Shown here: in pieces, positions 1 to 5,567 of the stretch
Layout of the letters: every line of letters begins with the position of its first letter
Numbering within the stretch: position 1 is the first letter of the stretch
NCBI GenBank assembly: GCA_028821035.1
Contig: JAPPHP010000411.1
Location: 1-5,916 of the forward strand
Length of the DNA stretch: 5,916 nt
Origin: Gammaproteobacteria bacterium
Lineage (GTDB): Bacteria > Pseudomonadota > Gammaproteobacteria > Pseudomonadales > Azotimanducaceae
Reading direction: 5' to 3'
Notes under the pieces: model-generated
Told to the model about the DNA's origin: nothing
Databases searched by the model: none
Seen by the model: the letters and a program-made list of their open reading frames with translations, nothing else
Made by a program: the position numbers and the translations under genes

Positions 1-54
1 TCAGGTGCTAGTGGGGGTAACCCCGTGGAGGTTCAAGTCCTCTCCTCGGCACCA
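1..54 (+). tRNA. tRNA-Leu(CAG), 3' part, cut by window edge
   Basis: The window opens inside the anticodon loop. Reading t-CAG-gt at 1-6 as the loop, the anticodon would be CAG, followed by the anticodon-stem 3' strand gctag (7-11). A long class II variable arm follows (stem gggg 14-17, loop taa, cccc 21-24). The T-arm is ggagg (27-31), loop ttcaagt (32-38) and cctct (39-43). The acceptor 3' strand is cctcggc (44-50), then discriminator A51 and an encoded CCA (52-54). The long variable arm, the A discriminator and an acceptor that implies a GCCGAGG 5' end all fit tRNA-Leu. The 5' part lies outside the window, so I cannot tell an intact gene from a 3' fragment left by an integration event. The anticodon rests on the loop register and is likely, not certain. 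Confidence 0.93.
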
Positions 55-611
55 TCCAGCCCCGTAACGCATTGATGGGCGGAGGTTTCTCACCACGATG
101 ATCCTTCTTGGCGCACACGTTGCCCATCGGCAGGAGCGCCAGACTTGTCGAGTTCGCCCCTTCATCGTACCAACTCGCAGCGTCACCGCGCCGCCGCAAG
201 ACTGTGTTGCGGCCTTCCGTTTTCACCTTCTTCCTCGGCGGTGACACTGCCACTGCGCTTCAAATGCGTGTCGAGAAATCCATAGGACCGAGTGGGGCGG
301 TAGAGCACACGGCAGCGCCAGCGAACGCCGGTGTGTCCGTTGATGAAGACCGCGCCAGATTGGCGTGCGAAGTCGCAAATCCCGAACTGGACGCCTAGCA
401 ACAACAACGGTTCGTGGGTCTTGCGATCCATGTGGCGAAGCAACGCGGCCGGGTTTCGCAAGAAGCACGGATTCGCGCCGGGCGAGGCGACCGTGCTCCG
501 CGAACAATTCCTTGCCCAGCAGAGGGACTCACGCTAGGCGAGCTTGCGAGTCACGCCGCGCCCGTCGCGCAGGCGCGTGTAGCGCCCTCCCCGCGCGTGC
601 GCTGGGCCTAG
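55..611. other. gene-poor stretch between tRNA-Leu and toxin gene
   Basis: I find no gene here that I can support. Several open frames of 60-98 codons overlap one another on both strands (for example 108-398 plus and 183-461 minus). None shows a recognisable domain or a good ribosome binding site, and overlapping open frames are expected by chance in GC-rich DNA. There is no clear tRNA terminator with a T-run, no integrase fragment, and no visible second copy of the tRNA 3' end. Its place between a tRNA 3' end and a toxin-antitoxin pair suggests accessory or decayed DNA, which is inference. Confidence 0.5.
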
Positions 612-1145
612 CTAGCGCCTTGTCCGTACACACGGTGCAGCGTCTGGGTCATGGGGGGTAGCCGCTCGCGCGCGGGCGCGCGTGGAGCGCGGCGTGTCAA
701 CTGGAAGCGGCCTGAGCGTTCCGTTGGCATAGATTTTCGCCAAGAACGGTGGCTGCGTCTCGATAGCGAAGCGGGCAATTCGATCGATCGCCTTCGTCAA
801 CATCTCTCCGATGGCTGGCCCCGTCGCATCCCTCATTCGGATGACGATAACGCCCGCCGAGTGCTCCTGAATCGAGTAGTACTCGGAGGCGCGATAACGG
901 AGGTGTTCGTCCTTGGTGACGGCCACCCAGCCGTTTCGTCCAACGAGTTCGATCCACTGCTCGTCCGGGGCATCGAGCGGGAGATGATCATCATGCACTT
1001 CGACTGAGATCCCAGCCGAGCGAAGATGCTTGGCCACGATGTTCTTGCCGAGATTTCGATCAAGGAACAGCGTCGGCCTAGGCGGCGGCGTGGAGCTCGC
1101 ACCGGATGGCTTCTTCGATCTCTTCTTGCGGGCGCTCATAGTCAT
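612..1145 (-). CDS. VapC45-like PIN-like domain toxin
   Basis: Probable ribonuclease toxin of a type II toxin-antitoxin module, 177 residues from the ATG at 1145. The recognisable domain covers about residues 25-145. It starts with LFLDRNLGKNIV (D29), then VEVHDDHLPLDAPDEQW (about 49-64) and GWVAVTKDEHLRYR (D79). This is the pattern of the VapC45/PIN-like family (PF18478 type), in which such acidic residues would bind the catalytic metal; that role is inferred from the family. Residues 5-24 are a basic, Ser/Pro-rich lead, and residues 149-177 are an Arg-rich, low-complexity tail; both look like extensions outside the domain. The gene lies directly downstream of its presumed antitoxin and overlaps it by 68 bp. 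The next in-frame ATG (1139) would hardly change this. Neither start has a strong Shine-Dalgarno sequence, which suggests translation coupled to the antitoxin. RNA target unknown. Confidence 0.85.
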   Translation of the reverse strand: MTMSARKKRSKKPSGASSTPPPRPTLFLDRNLGKNIVAKHLRSAGISVEVHDDHLPLDAPDEQWIELVGRNGWVAVTKDEHLRYRASEYYSIQEHSAGVIVIRMRDATGPAIGEMLTKAIDRIARFAIETQPPFLAKIYANGTLRPLPVDTPRSTRARARAATPHDPDAAPCVRTRR

Positions 1146-1797
1146 AGGTCAAGTCGCTAATCGACTCGCCTAACTTGTAGCGCTCGGCGATGATCTGCGT
1201 GGCCAGTCCGGTCCCGGCTATGACGGGCCGTCCGGCAGATAGCGTCGGATCGATCACGACCATAGTCGGAGCGTTGTGGACTGTGGCCCTCGTGAAGGGG
1301 TAGAGCTTTAGCGGCCACCCGTCCGCGTCGTACTCAATACGCTTCAAGGCGGCGTGGACCACCTCTCGGATGGCGGCCTGACCGCCCTTGCTGGCGTTGA
1401 TCAGTTGGCCGTAACGGTGAACGAACAGGTCCCAGCCATCTGTTTCCAGTCCGTGACTGATCAAGGGATGGTCCCGGCCTCGCCCCGGATCGGAGTGGTC
1501 AGACAGGTACCTGATCGCATCCCGTATGCTCCGCATCTTCAGCCGGTGCGCGCGTCGGATCGCGGCGAGGATGTGCAGCTCGGCGAGATTCAAGAACGAC
1601 AGCAGGGTCGGACGGTTGGGCCTCGCGGCCCGGATTAGCGGCTCGTACCCGTCTCGGCCCACAGCCCAATAGCGAACCATTGCCGCGGGCACACCCAAGT
1701 AATGCGCGGCCTCCGAGACGGTGTAGGCGGGTAGCCGTCGGATGGCCTGTGCTCGCTCCTTAGCCGACGACTGGTGCCGCAAGCGGTCTTCTGGCAT
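1078..1797 (-). CDS. VapB45-like antitoxin (HTH + DUF433)
   Basis: Presumed antitoxin of the module, 239 residues. The N-terminal part (about 22-47, LPAYTVSEAAHYLGVPAAMVRYWAVG) reads as a helix-turn-helix that should bind DNA and may autoregulate the operon. The middle (60-165) includes a helical stretch, LNLAELHILAAIRRAHRLKM. The C-terminal part (about 178-236) is a DUF433 domain with DPTLSAGRPVIAGTGLATQIIAERYKLGESISDLTYDY, which in this family is thought to pair with the toxin. As I recall it, M. tuberculosis VapB45 has a similar length and partner. The ATG at 1797 follows AAAGGGGA at very short spacing, so the exact start is less sure than the frame. It is first in a two-gene operon, its TAG lying 68 bp inside the toxin gene. 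Neutralisation of the neighbour is inferred from family and context. Confidence 0.86.
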   Translation of the reverse strand: MPEDRLRHQSSAKERAQAIRRLPAYTVSEAAHYLGVPAAMVRYWAVGRDGYEPLIRAARPNRPTLLSFLNLAELHILAAIRRAHRLKMRSIRDAIRYLSDHSDPGRGRDHPLISHGLETDGWDLFVHRYGQLINASKGGQAAIREVVHAALKRIEYDADGWPLKLYPFTRATVHNAPTMVVIDPTLSAGRPVIAGTGLATQIIAERYKLGESISDLTYDYERPQEEIEEAIRCELHAAA

Positions 1798-1979
1798 TCC
1801 CCTTTGGTGGCCTGTACCGAGGTGTGCGAACGGTGGATTCCCACGGTGAGAATGTCAACACCAGACTCTCGCCTCGCGGTGGTTCGTGGTATTCGAGGCC
1901 GAGCGCGTTTCGTTGCCCGCATCGCCCGTCGCGCTCCACCGCATCGACCGCTTGGTCCGGATCCCCCGCTGCGCACCCG
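1798..1979 (-). promoter_or_regulatory. upstream region of the toxin-antitoxin operon
   Basis: This 182-bp spacer lies between the folE2 stop and the antitoxin start. On the minus strand it carries a perfect TTGACA (plus positions 1853-1858), but no good -10 at 16-18 bp, so the promoter is only partly supported. Closer to the gene are short inverted repeats: GTGG-attc-CCAC at 1833-1844, and an imperfect one, CCTTTGGT/ACCGAGG, at 1801-1822 that overlaps the ribosome binding region. Sites like these could be operators for an autoregulating HTH antitoxin; that is inference. No gene and no clear folE2 terminator is seen. Confidence 0.35.
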
Positions 1980-1986
1980 TCACGGG
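1976..1986. repeat. short inverted repeat over folE2 stop
   Basis: CCCGT-C-ACGGG is a perfect inverted repeat with 5-bp arms across the TGA of folE2 (1980-1982). With a one-base centre it cannot fold fully as a hairpin and has no T-run, so I do not call it a terminator. It may be chance. Confidence 0.3.
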
Positions 1987-2945
1987 ATCGGGAGGTAACC
2001 CCGTTCGACGCCCTTCGTGAAGATCGACACCGCATTGTGCCGGTGGAGGCTCTCGTGGTGCTCGACGCGCACCCAGAAGTCGACCAGGCGCGGGTCGTCA
2101 CCCAAGGCCGTCTTCAGGCGCCGGCCCGCGTCCTCGCAGAACATCAGGTTGGAGGCGTTGAGGCGCGCGAACTCCTGCTCGTCCTCGCGTTTCACCGCGG
2201 TCTGAACGGGCGTCTGGAGCGCCTGCTCGACTAGATCGACCACGTCGGTGATGGGGAAGTCGGGCAGGGAGTCCTCGAGCTTCACGAGCACCTTGGCGAT
2301 GCTCCGCTGGCTGTGCGGCGTCGCGGCGATGCCTTCCTCGGTGCCCAGCCACGCCTGGATGTCCGCCACCCGGACGTCCCGCAGGTGGCCGAAGTCCTGC
2401 TCGAAGTTCTGCTGGATGACCTGCCGCGCCAGGGCGGCCGAGCACGGGCAGGTGCTGGAGTAGTACACGCCGACGGCGAGTTCGAGGTGCATCTCGCCGT
2501 CGATGAAGGTGCCCTTGATCGACACCGGGTACGCATTCCAGCCCGAGTTCTCGCTGACGAGCGCCTTGCGGCGCAGGTAGTAGTCGAAGTCGAACTGGAC
2601 GAAGGCGCGCCCGGACAGGCCGCGGTGAGACTGCAGCAGGGAGGCGAGCAACAGCTTGAGACCCGCGACGCTCAGCGGCCGCGTGTCGGAATGTTCGTCG
2701 AGGATGAGGTACAGCCGGGACATGTGGATGCCCTTCGCCTGCGTGTCCGCCAGGTCCACGTAGATCTGCACCTGGGACTGCACCTCGCGCACCGTCCCGC
2801 CGTCGCGGATCTTGAGCGGCTGGTGGACGTCGCTCATGCCCACCCAGTCGAGCGTACCCTCGGGATCGCGCAGCTCGCGGCTCGCGATATCCGGCATGTC
2901 GCTCACCAGCGCCAGGCCGGGTTTCGTCAACGCTGCTCTTTCCAC
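1980..2945 (-). CDS. folE2: GTP cyclohydrolase IB (FolE2)
   Basis: Converts GTP to 7,8-dihydroneopterin triphosphate, the first step of tetrahydrofolate synthesis and of queuosine precursor synthesis, in the cytosol. From the GTG at 2945 it is 321 residues. The family signature YYSSTCPCSAALARQ covers residues 161-175; one of C166/C168 should be the conserved active-site cysteine. Other matching parts are GTLDWVGMSDV (30-40), FDFDYYLRRKALVSE (118-132), AATPHSQRS (207-215), NLMFCEDAGRRLK (266-278) and the His-rich EHHESLHRHNAVS (295-307). Type IB enzymes are unrelated in sequence to FolE and do not strictly need zinc. An ATG at 2897 (MPDIASREL, 305 residues) preceded by GGTGAG is an equally reasonable start. 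It follows the Trm112-like gene after 117 bp and may have its own promoter. It ends at a TGA inside a short inverted repeat. Confidence 0.95.
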   Translation of the reverse strand: MERAALTKPGLALVSDMPDIASRELRDPEGTLDWVGMSDVHQPLKIRDGGTVREVQSQVQIYVDLADTQAKGIHMSRLYLILDEHSDTRPLSVAGLKLLLASLLQSHRGLSGRAFVQFDFDYYLRRKALVSENSGWNAYPVSIKGTFIDGEMHLELAVGVYYSSTCPCSAALARQVIQQNFEQDFGHLRDVRVADIQAWLGTEEGIAATPHSQRSIAKVLVKLEDSLPDFPITDVVDLVEQALQTPVQTAVKREDEQEFARLNASNLMFCEDAGRRLKTALGDDPRLVDFWVRVEHHESLHRHNAVSIFTKGVERGYLPIP

Positions 2946-3006
2946 CGTACTCTTCGCTCCCGACTTCCGGTTCCCGCGTCACGGCGCGCGACGGGCAACC
3001 GGGTCG

Positions 3007-3037
3007 ATTCTATCGGAAATCCACAAAGCCCAACCAA
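3007..3037 (-). promoter_or_regulatory. possible sigma70-type promoter for folE2
   Basis: In the gap upstream of folE2 the minus strand has TAGAAT (3007-3012), five of six bases of the -10 consensus. Candidate -35 elements are TTGGTT (3032-3037, 19-bp spacing) or TTGGGC (3028-3033, 15-bp spacing); neither spacing is ideal. The surroundings are clearly more AT-rich than the flanking genes. Transcription would start about 50-60 bp before the GTG at 2945. Read-through from purA is equally possible. Confidence 0.4.
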
Positions 3038-3062
3038 TCGCGCAGGCCCCGCACGGGGTCCG

Positions 3063-3254
3063 TCACTTCAACGAGTCACGCTCTTCCTCGGTCAGCGGCC
3101 GCGCCTCCTCTGCGAGCAGCACGGGCACGCCATCCTGGACCGGATAGGCCAGGCCGGCCTGCACCGACCAGAGTTCCCCCGCCTCGCGCCGGTAGACCAG
3201 GGGACCCCGGCTGACCGGGCACACGAGAATCTCGAGGAGCCGCGAGTCGATCAC
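3063..3254 (-). CDS. Trm112/UPF0434 (YcaR-like) small protein
   Basis: A 63-residue protein starting at GTG (3254). It matches the UPF0434/Trm112 family along its length: MIDSRLLEILVCPVSRGPLV at the start, LAYPVQDGVPVLL (36-48), and EARPLTEEE near the end. Length and motif order agree with E. coli YcaR (about 60 residues). Eukaryotic and archaeal Trm112 bind zinc and activate methyltransferases; the role of short bacterial forms is not settled. Here only C12 is present and the usual CPxC is CPVS, so zinc binding as in Trm112 is unlikely. Its GTG overlaps the TGA of purA by four bases (GTGA, 3254-3251), which points to translational coupling with purA. In E. coli the homologue lies between lpxK and kdsB, so this context is different. 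Confidence 0.88.
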   Translation of the reverse strand: MIDSRLLEILVCPVSRGPLVYRREAGELWSVQAGLAYPVQDGVPVLLAEEARPLTEEERDSLK

Positions 3255-4567
3255 GACGCGCGGCCCCCGGTGTCCTCGTCGAAGGGATGGCGGACCACGA
3301 TCGTCTCGTTCCGCCCCGGCCCGGTCGAGATCAGGTCCACCGGGACGCCCACCGCCTCCGCGATGCACCGCACGTAGGCCCGCGCGTTCGCGGGCAGCGC
3401 GTCGACGTCGCGTACACCGGACGTGGACCCGCTCCAGCCGGGCAGCGTCTCGTAGACCGGGACCACTTCCTTGTAGGACTCCCCGTCGAAACGGGGACTC
3501 ACCGACGCGCCGTCCCGGGTGCGGTATTCGACGCAGACGCGGATCTCGGGCAGCCCGTCGAGCACGTCCAGCTTCGTCAGGCAGAGTCCCGACAGGCTGT
3601 TGATCTGCACCGCCTGGCGCGTGGCGACGGCGTCGAACCATCCGCTGCGCCGCGCGCGGCCCGTCGTCGCTCCGAACTCGGCGCCTCGGGTGGACAGCCG
3701 CTCGCCCGTGTCGTCGAAGAGTTCCGTCGGGAAGGGTCCCGAGCCGACGCGCGTCGCGTAGGCCTTCGTGCTGCCGAGCACGTAGTCCAGGTAGCGCGGG
3801 CCGAAACCGCTCCCGACCGCCGCGCCCCCCGCCGTCGTACTCGAAGACGTCACGTAGGGATAGGTGCCCAGGTCCACGTCGAGGAGCGCGCCCTGGGCGC
3901 CTTCGAACAGGATGTTCTTGCCCGCCTCGCGCAGCTCGTGGAGCAGCGGACCCGTGTCGTCCATCATGGCCAGCAACGCTTCGGACAAGTCGGCGACGTC
4001 CTCCAGCGTGCGCCCGGGATCGAGCGGCGGCGCCTCGTAGTACTTCTCCAGCACGAAGTTGTAGTAGTCCATGACCTCGGACAGCTTCGCCGCGAACCCC
4101 TGCCAGTCCGCCATGTCGACGAGACGCACGGCGCGGCGCGCGACCTTGTCCTCGTAGGCCGGGCCGATGCCGCGTCCGGTCGTGCCGATCTTCCGGTTTC
4201 CGAGCGAGCGTTCGCGCGCGTCGTCCATCGCGACGTGGTACGGCAGGATGAGCGGGCACGCCGGCGAGATACGGAGCCGCTCGCGCACCGCGATGCCGCT
4301 TCCCTCGAGCCGCGCGATCTCCTCCAGGAGGGCGTCCGGCGCGACGACCACGCCGTTGCCGATAAGGCACTGCACGTCCGGACGCAGGACCCCGGACGGC
4401 ACCAGGTGCAGGATCGTCTTCTCGCCGTCGACGACGATGGTGTGTCCCGCATTGTGGCCGCCCTGGTACCGCGCTACCGCGGCCACCCGGTCCGCCAGGA
4501 AGTCGACGACCTTGCCCTTGCCCTCGTCACCCCACTGCGTGCCGAGCACGACGACGTTGCGGCCCAA
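3251..4567 (-). CDS. purA: adenylosuccinate synthetase (PurA)
   Basis: Catalyses IMP + aspartate + GTP to adenylosuccinate + GDP + phosphate, the first committed step of AMP synthesis, in the cytosol. From the TTG at 4567 it is 438 residues, the usual length, and begins MGRNVVVLGTQWGDEGKGK. Visible motifs: GDEGKGK (13-19, with the catalytic Asp at 14), GGHNAGHT (36-43, catalytic His at 42), ACPLILPYHVAMDDARE, TTGRGIGPAYEDKVARR for IMP, ILFEGAQGALLDVDLGTYPYVTSS, EFGATTGRARR, and TKLDVLDG near residue 322 for guanine recognition. All expected parts are present. I chose the TTG because homologues start there; a GTG at 4600 would add 11 residues (MCACLTDRDGT) with no family match and lies inside a hairpin. 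It follows hflC with no hisZ between, and overlaps the Trm112-like gene. Confidence 0.97.
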   Translation of the reverse strand: MGRNVVVLGTQWGDEGKGKVVDFLADRVAAVARYQGGHNAGHTIVVDGEKTILHLVPSGVLRPDVQCLIGNGVVVAPDALLEEIARLEGSGIAVRERLRISPACPLILPYHVAMDDARERSLGNRKIGTTGRGIGPAYEDKVARRAVRLVDMADWQGFAAKLSEVMDYYNFVLEKYYEAPPLDPGRTLEDVADLSEALLAMMDDTGPLLHELREAGKNILFEGAQGALLDVDLGTYPYVTSSSTTAGGAAVGSGFGPRYLDYVLGSTKAYATRVGSGPFPTELFDDTGERLSTRGAEFGATTGRARRSGWFDAVATRQAVQINSLSGLCLTKLDVLDGLPEIRVCVEYRTRDGASVSPRFDGESYKEVVPVYETLPGWSGSTSGVRDVDALPANARAYVRCIAEAVGVPVDLISTGPGRNETIVVRHPFDEDTGGRAS

Positions 4568-4587
4568 TGTTCCGTCCCTGTCGGTGA

Positions 4588-4605
4588 GGCAGGCGCACAC
4601 CTGCC
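4588..4605 (-). promoter_or_regulatory. hairpin in purA leader
   Basis: On the minus strand GGCAGG-tgtgcg-CCTGCC forms a perfect 6-bp stem with a 6-nt loop, lying 20 nt before the TTG start of purA and about 38 nt after the hflC stop. No T-run follows, so it is not a standard terminator. It could stabilise or process the hflC-purA mRNA, or affect purA initiation. The structure is seen; the function is inferred. Confidence 0.4.
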
Positions 4606-4642
4606 GGAAGTTGTTACTCCCGCGAACAGCCCCGAGAGGTGG

Positions 4643-5518
4643 CTAGCGGGCGCCCTCGCCGCTCTTCAGGTACTTGAAGAACTCGCTGTTCGGATCGAGG
4701 ATCAGCATGTCGCCCTTCTCCCGAAACACCTTCGAGTAGGCGTTGATGCTGCGGTAGAACTCGTAGAACTCGGGATCCGCCCCGTACGCGCCGGCGTAGA
4801 TGTTCGCCGCCCGGGCGTCACCGTCGCCGCGCAACTGTTCGGCCTCCCGGTAGGCTTCCGCCTCGATGACGACGACCTGGCGCTCCGCGTCGGCCCGGAT
4901 GCCGAGTTCCAGCTCCCGGCCGGTCGCGCGGTGCTGCTGGGCCTCGATCTCGCGCTCCGAGTTCATCCGGTCGTAGACGGCGCTCGACACTTCCGGCGGT
5001 AGGTCGATCTTCTTGACGCGCACGTCGATGACATCGACGCCCATCTCCCGGGCCATCTCGCTGTTCAACTGCTGCGTGAGTTCCGCCATCAGTTCGTCGC
5101 GCTGCCCGGAGATGACCTCGTGCATGTCGCGGCGGCTGATCTGGTTGCGCAGCCCCTCGTTCACCCGCTGCGACAGCAGGTTCCTCGCCCGGTTCTCGTC
5201 CCCCGAACTGGCCGTGTAATACCGTTCGACATCGCCGACCCGGAACTTCACGAAAGAGTCGACGATGAGCGGCTTCTTCTCCAAGGTGAAGTAGCGCTCC
5301 GGACGGGAGTCGAGGGTCAGGATGCGGCCGTCGAATTTCTTCGCCTCTTCCGCGATCGGCAGCTTGAAGTGCAGACCCGGATCCAGGTCCGCACGCGTGA
5401 CGGCCCCGAAGCGCAGCACCAGGGCCCGTTCGCGCTGGTCCACCGTGAAGATGCCGTCTATCAACAGCAGCACCACCAGGACCAGGACGATGCCCACCAG
5501 GACGATCCGAAAACTCAT
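4643..5518 (-). CDS. hflC: HflC, FtsH protease modulator subunit
   Basis: Partner of HflK in the inner-membrane HflKC complex, which surrounds FtsH and modulates its proteolysis of membrane proteins. The protein is 291 residues. A single N-terminal membrane segment covers about residues 3-23 (FRIVLVGIVLVLVVLLLIDGI). An SPFH/band 7 domain follows (about 24-190; TVDQRERALVLRFG, DPGLHFKLP, LTLDSRPERY, LIVDSFVKFRV, VIDVRVKKIDLPPEVSSAVYDRM). Then comes a charged helical region (188-235) and the typical C-terminus GDGDARAANIYAGAYGADPE, FYRSINAYSKVF and DPNSEFFKYLK. It is shorter than E. coli HflC (about 334) because the region before MGVDVIDVRV lacks the extra stretch found there. ATG at 5518 has GAGGT seven bases upstream, a good ribosome binding site. 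It follows hflK after 39 bp, clearly the same operon. Confidence 0.97.
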   Translation of the reverse strand: MSFRIVLVGIVLVLVVLLLIDGIFTVDQRERALVLRFGAVTRADLDPGLHFKLPIAEEAKKFDGRILTLDSRPERYFTLEKKPLIVDSFVKFRVGDVERYYTASSGDENRARNLLSQRVNEGLRNQISRRDMHEVISGQRDELMAELTQQLNSEMAREMGVDVIDVRVKKIDLPPEVSSAVYDRMNSEREIEAQQHRATGRELELGIRADAERQVVVIEAEAYREAEQLRGDGDARAANIYAGAYGADPEFYEFYRSINAYSKVFREKGDMLILDPNSEFFKYLKSGEGAR

Positions 5519-5551
5519 GTCGCGTACCTCGAGACGGTGCGGTTGCCGGCG

Positions 5552-5567
5552 TTCCCGCTAGCGGGAA
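5552..5567 (-). repeat. 16-bp perfect palindrome over hflK stop
   Basis: TTCCCGCTAGCGGGAA is a perfect palindrome. As RNA it folds into a 6-bp stem (UUCCCG/CGGGAA) with a CUAG loop that contains the hflK stop codon TAG (5560-5558). No T-run follows, so it is not a normal terminator. It lies 34 bp before the hflC start and may set the relative expression of the two subunits or protect mRNA ends; that is inference. Confidence 0.5.

Noticed and set aside
74..128. Inverted repeat gatgggc / gcccatc downstream of the tRNA
   Set aside because: Seven-base arms with a 41-base gap and no T-run; too weak for a terminator or a structured RNA.
1..253. Minus-strand open frames ending opposite the tRNA (one ends RGLEPPRGYPH)
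   Set aside because: This is the translation of the antisense strand of a tRNA-Leu, a well-known source of spurious gene calls. The tRNA explains the sequence.
183..507. Overlapping minus-strand open frames of 92 and 94 codons
   Set aside because: Two frames overlap each other and a plus-strand frame, none has a recognisable domain or good ribosome binding site, and such frames arise by chance in GC-rich DNA. I cannot exclude a decayed gene.
663..689. GC-rich hairpin inside the 3' part of the toxin gene
   Set aside because: It follows from repeated Arg-Ala codons (RARARA); no sign of an independent function.
3047..3058. CCCC-gcac-GGGG hairpin after the Trm112-like gene
   Set aside because: Four-base stem without a T-run; not enough to call a terminator.
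2313..3377. 354-codon plus-strand open frame antisense to folE2
   Set aside because: It crosses folE2, its upstream gap and the Trm112-like gene on the opposite strand, has low-complexity composition (Arg, Val, Gln) and matches no family; it is a shadow of GC-rich coding DNA.
3063..4370. 435-codon minus-strand open frame ending in the Trm112-like protein
   Set aside because: Only the last 63 residues are real. The rest is purA read in another frame; the gene starts at the GTG at 3254.
3287..5002. 571-codon plus-strand open frame antisense to purA and hflC
   Set aside because: Both genes on the other strand are full-length, well-conserved enzymes or complex subunits. The antisense product is Arg/Asp/Val-rich with no recognisable domain.
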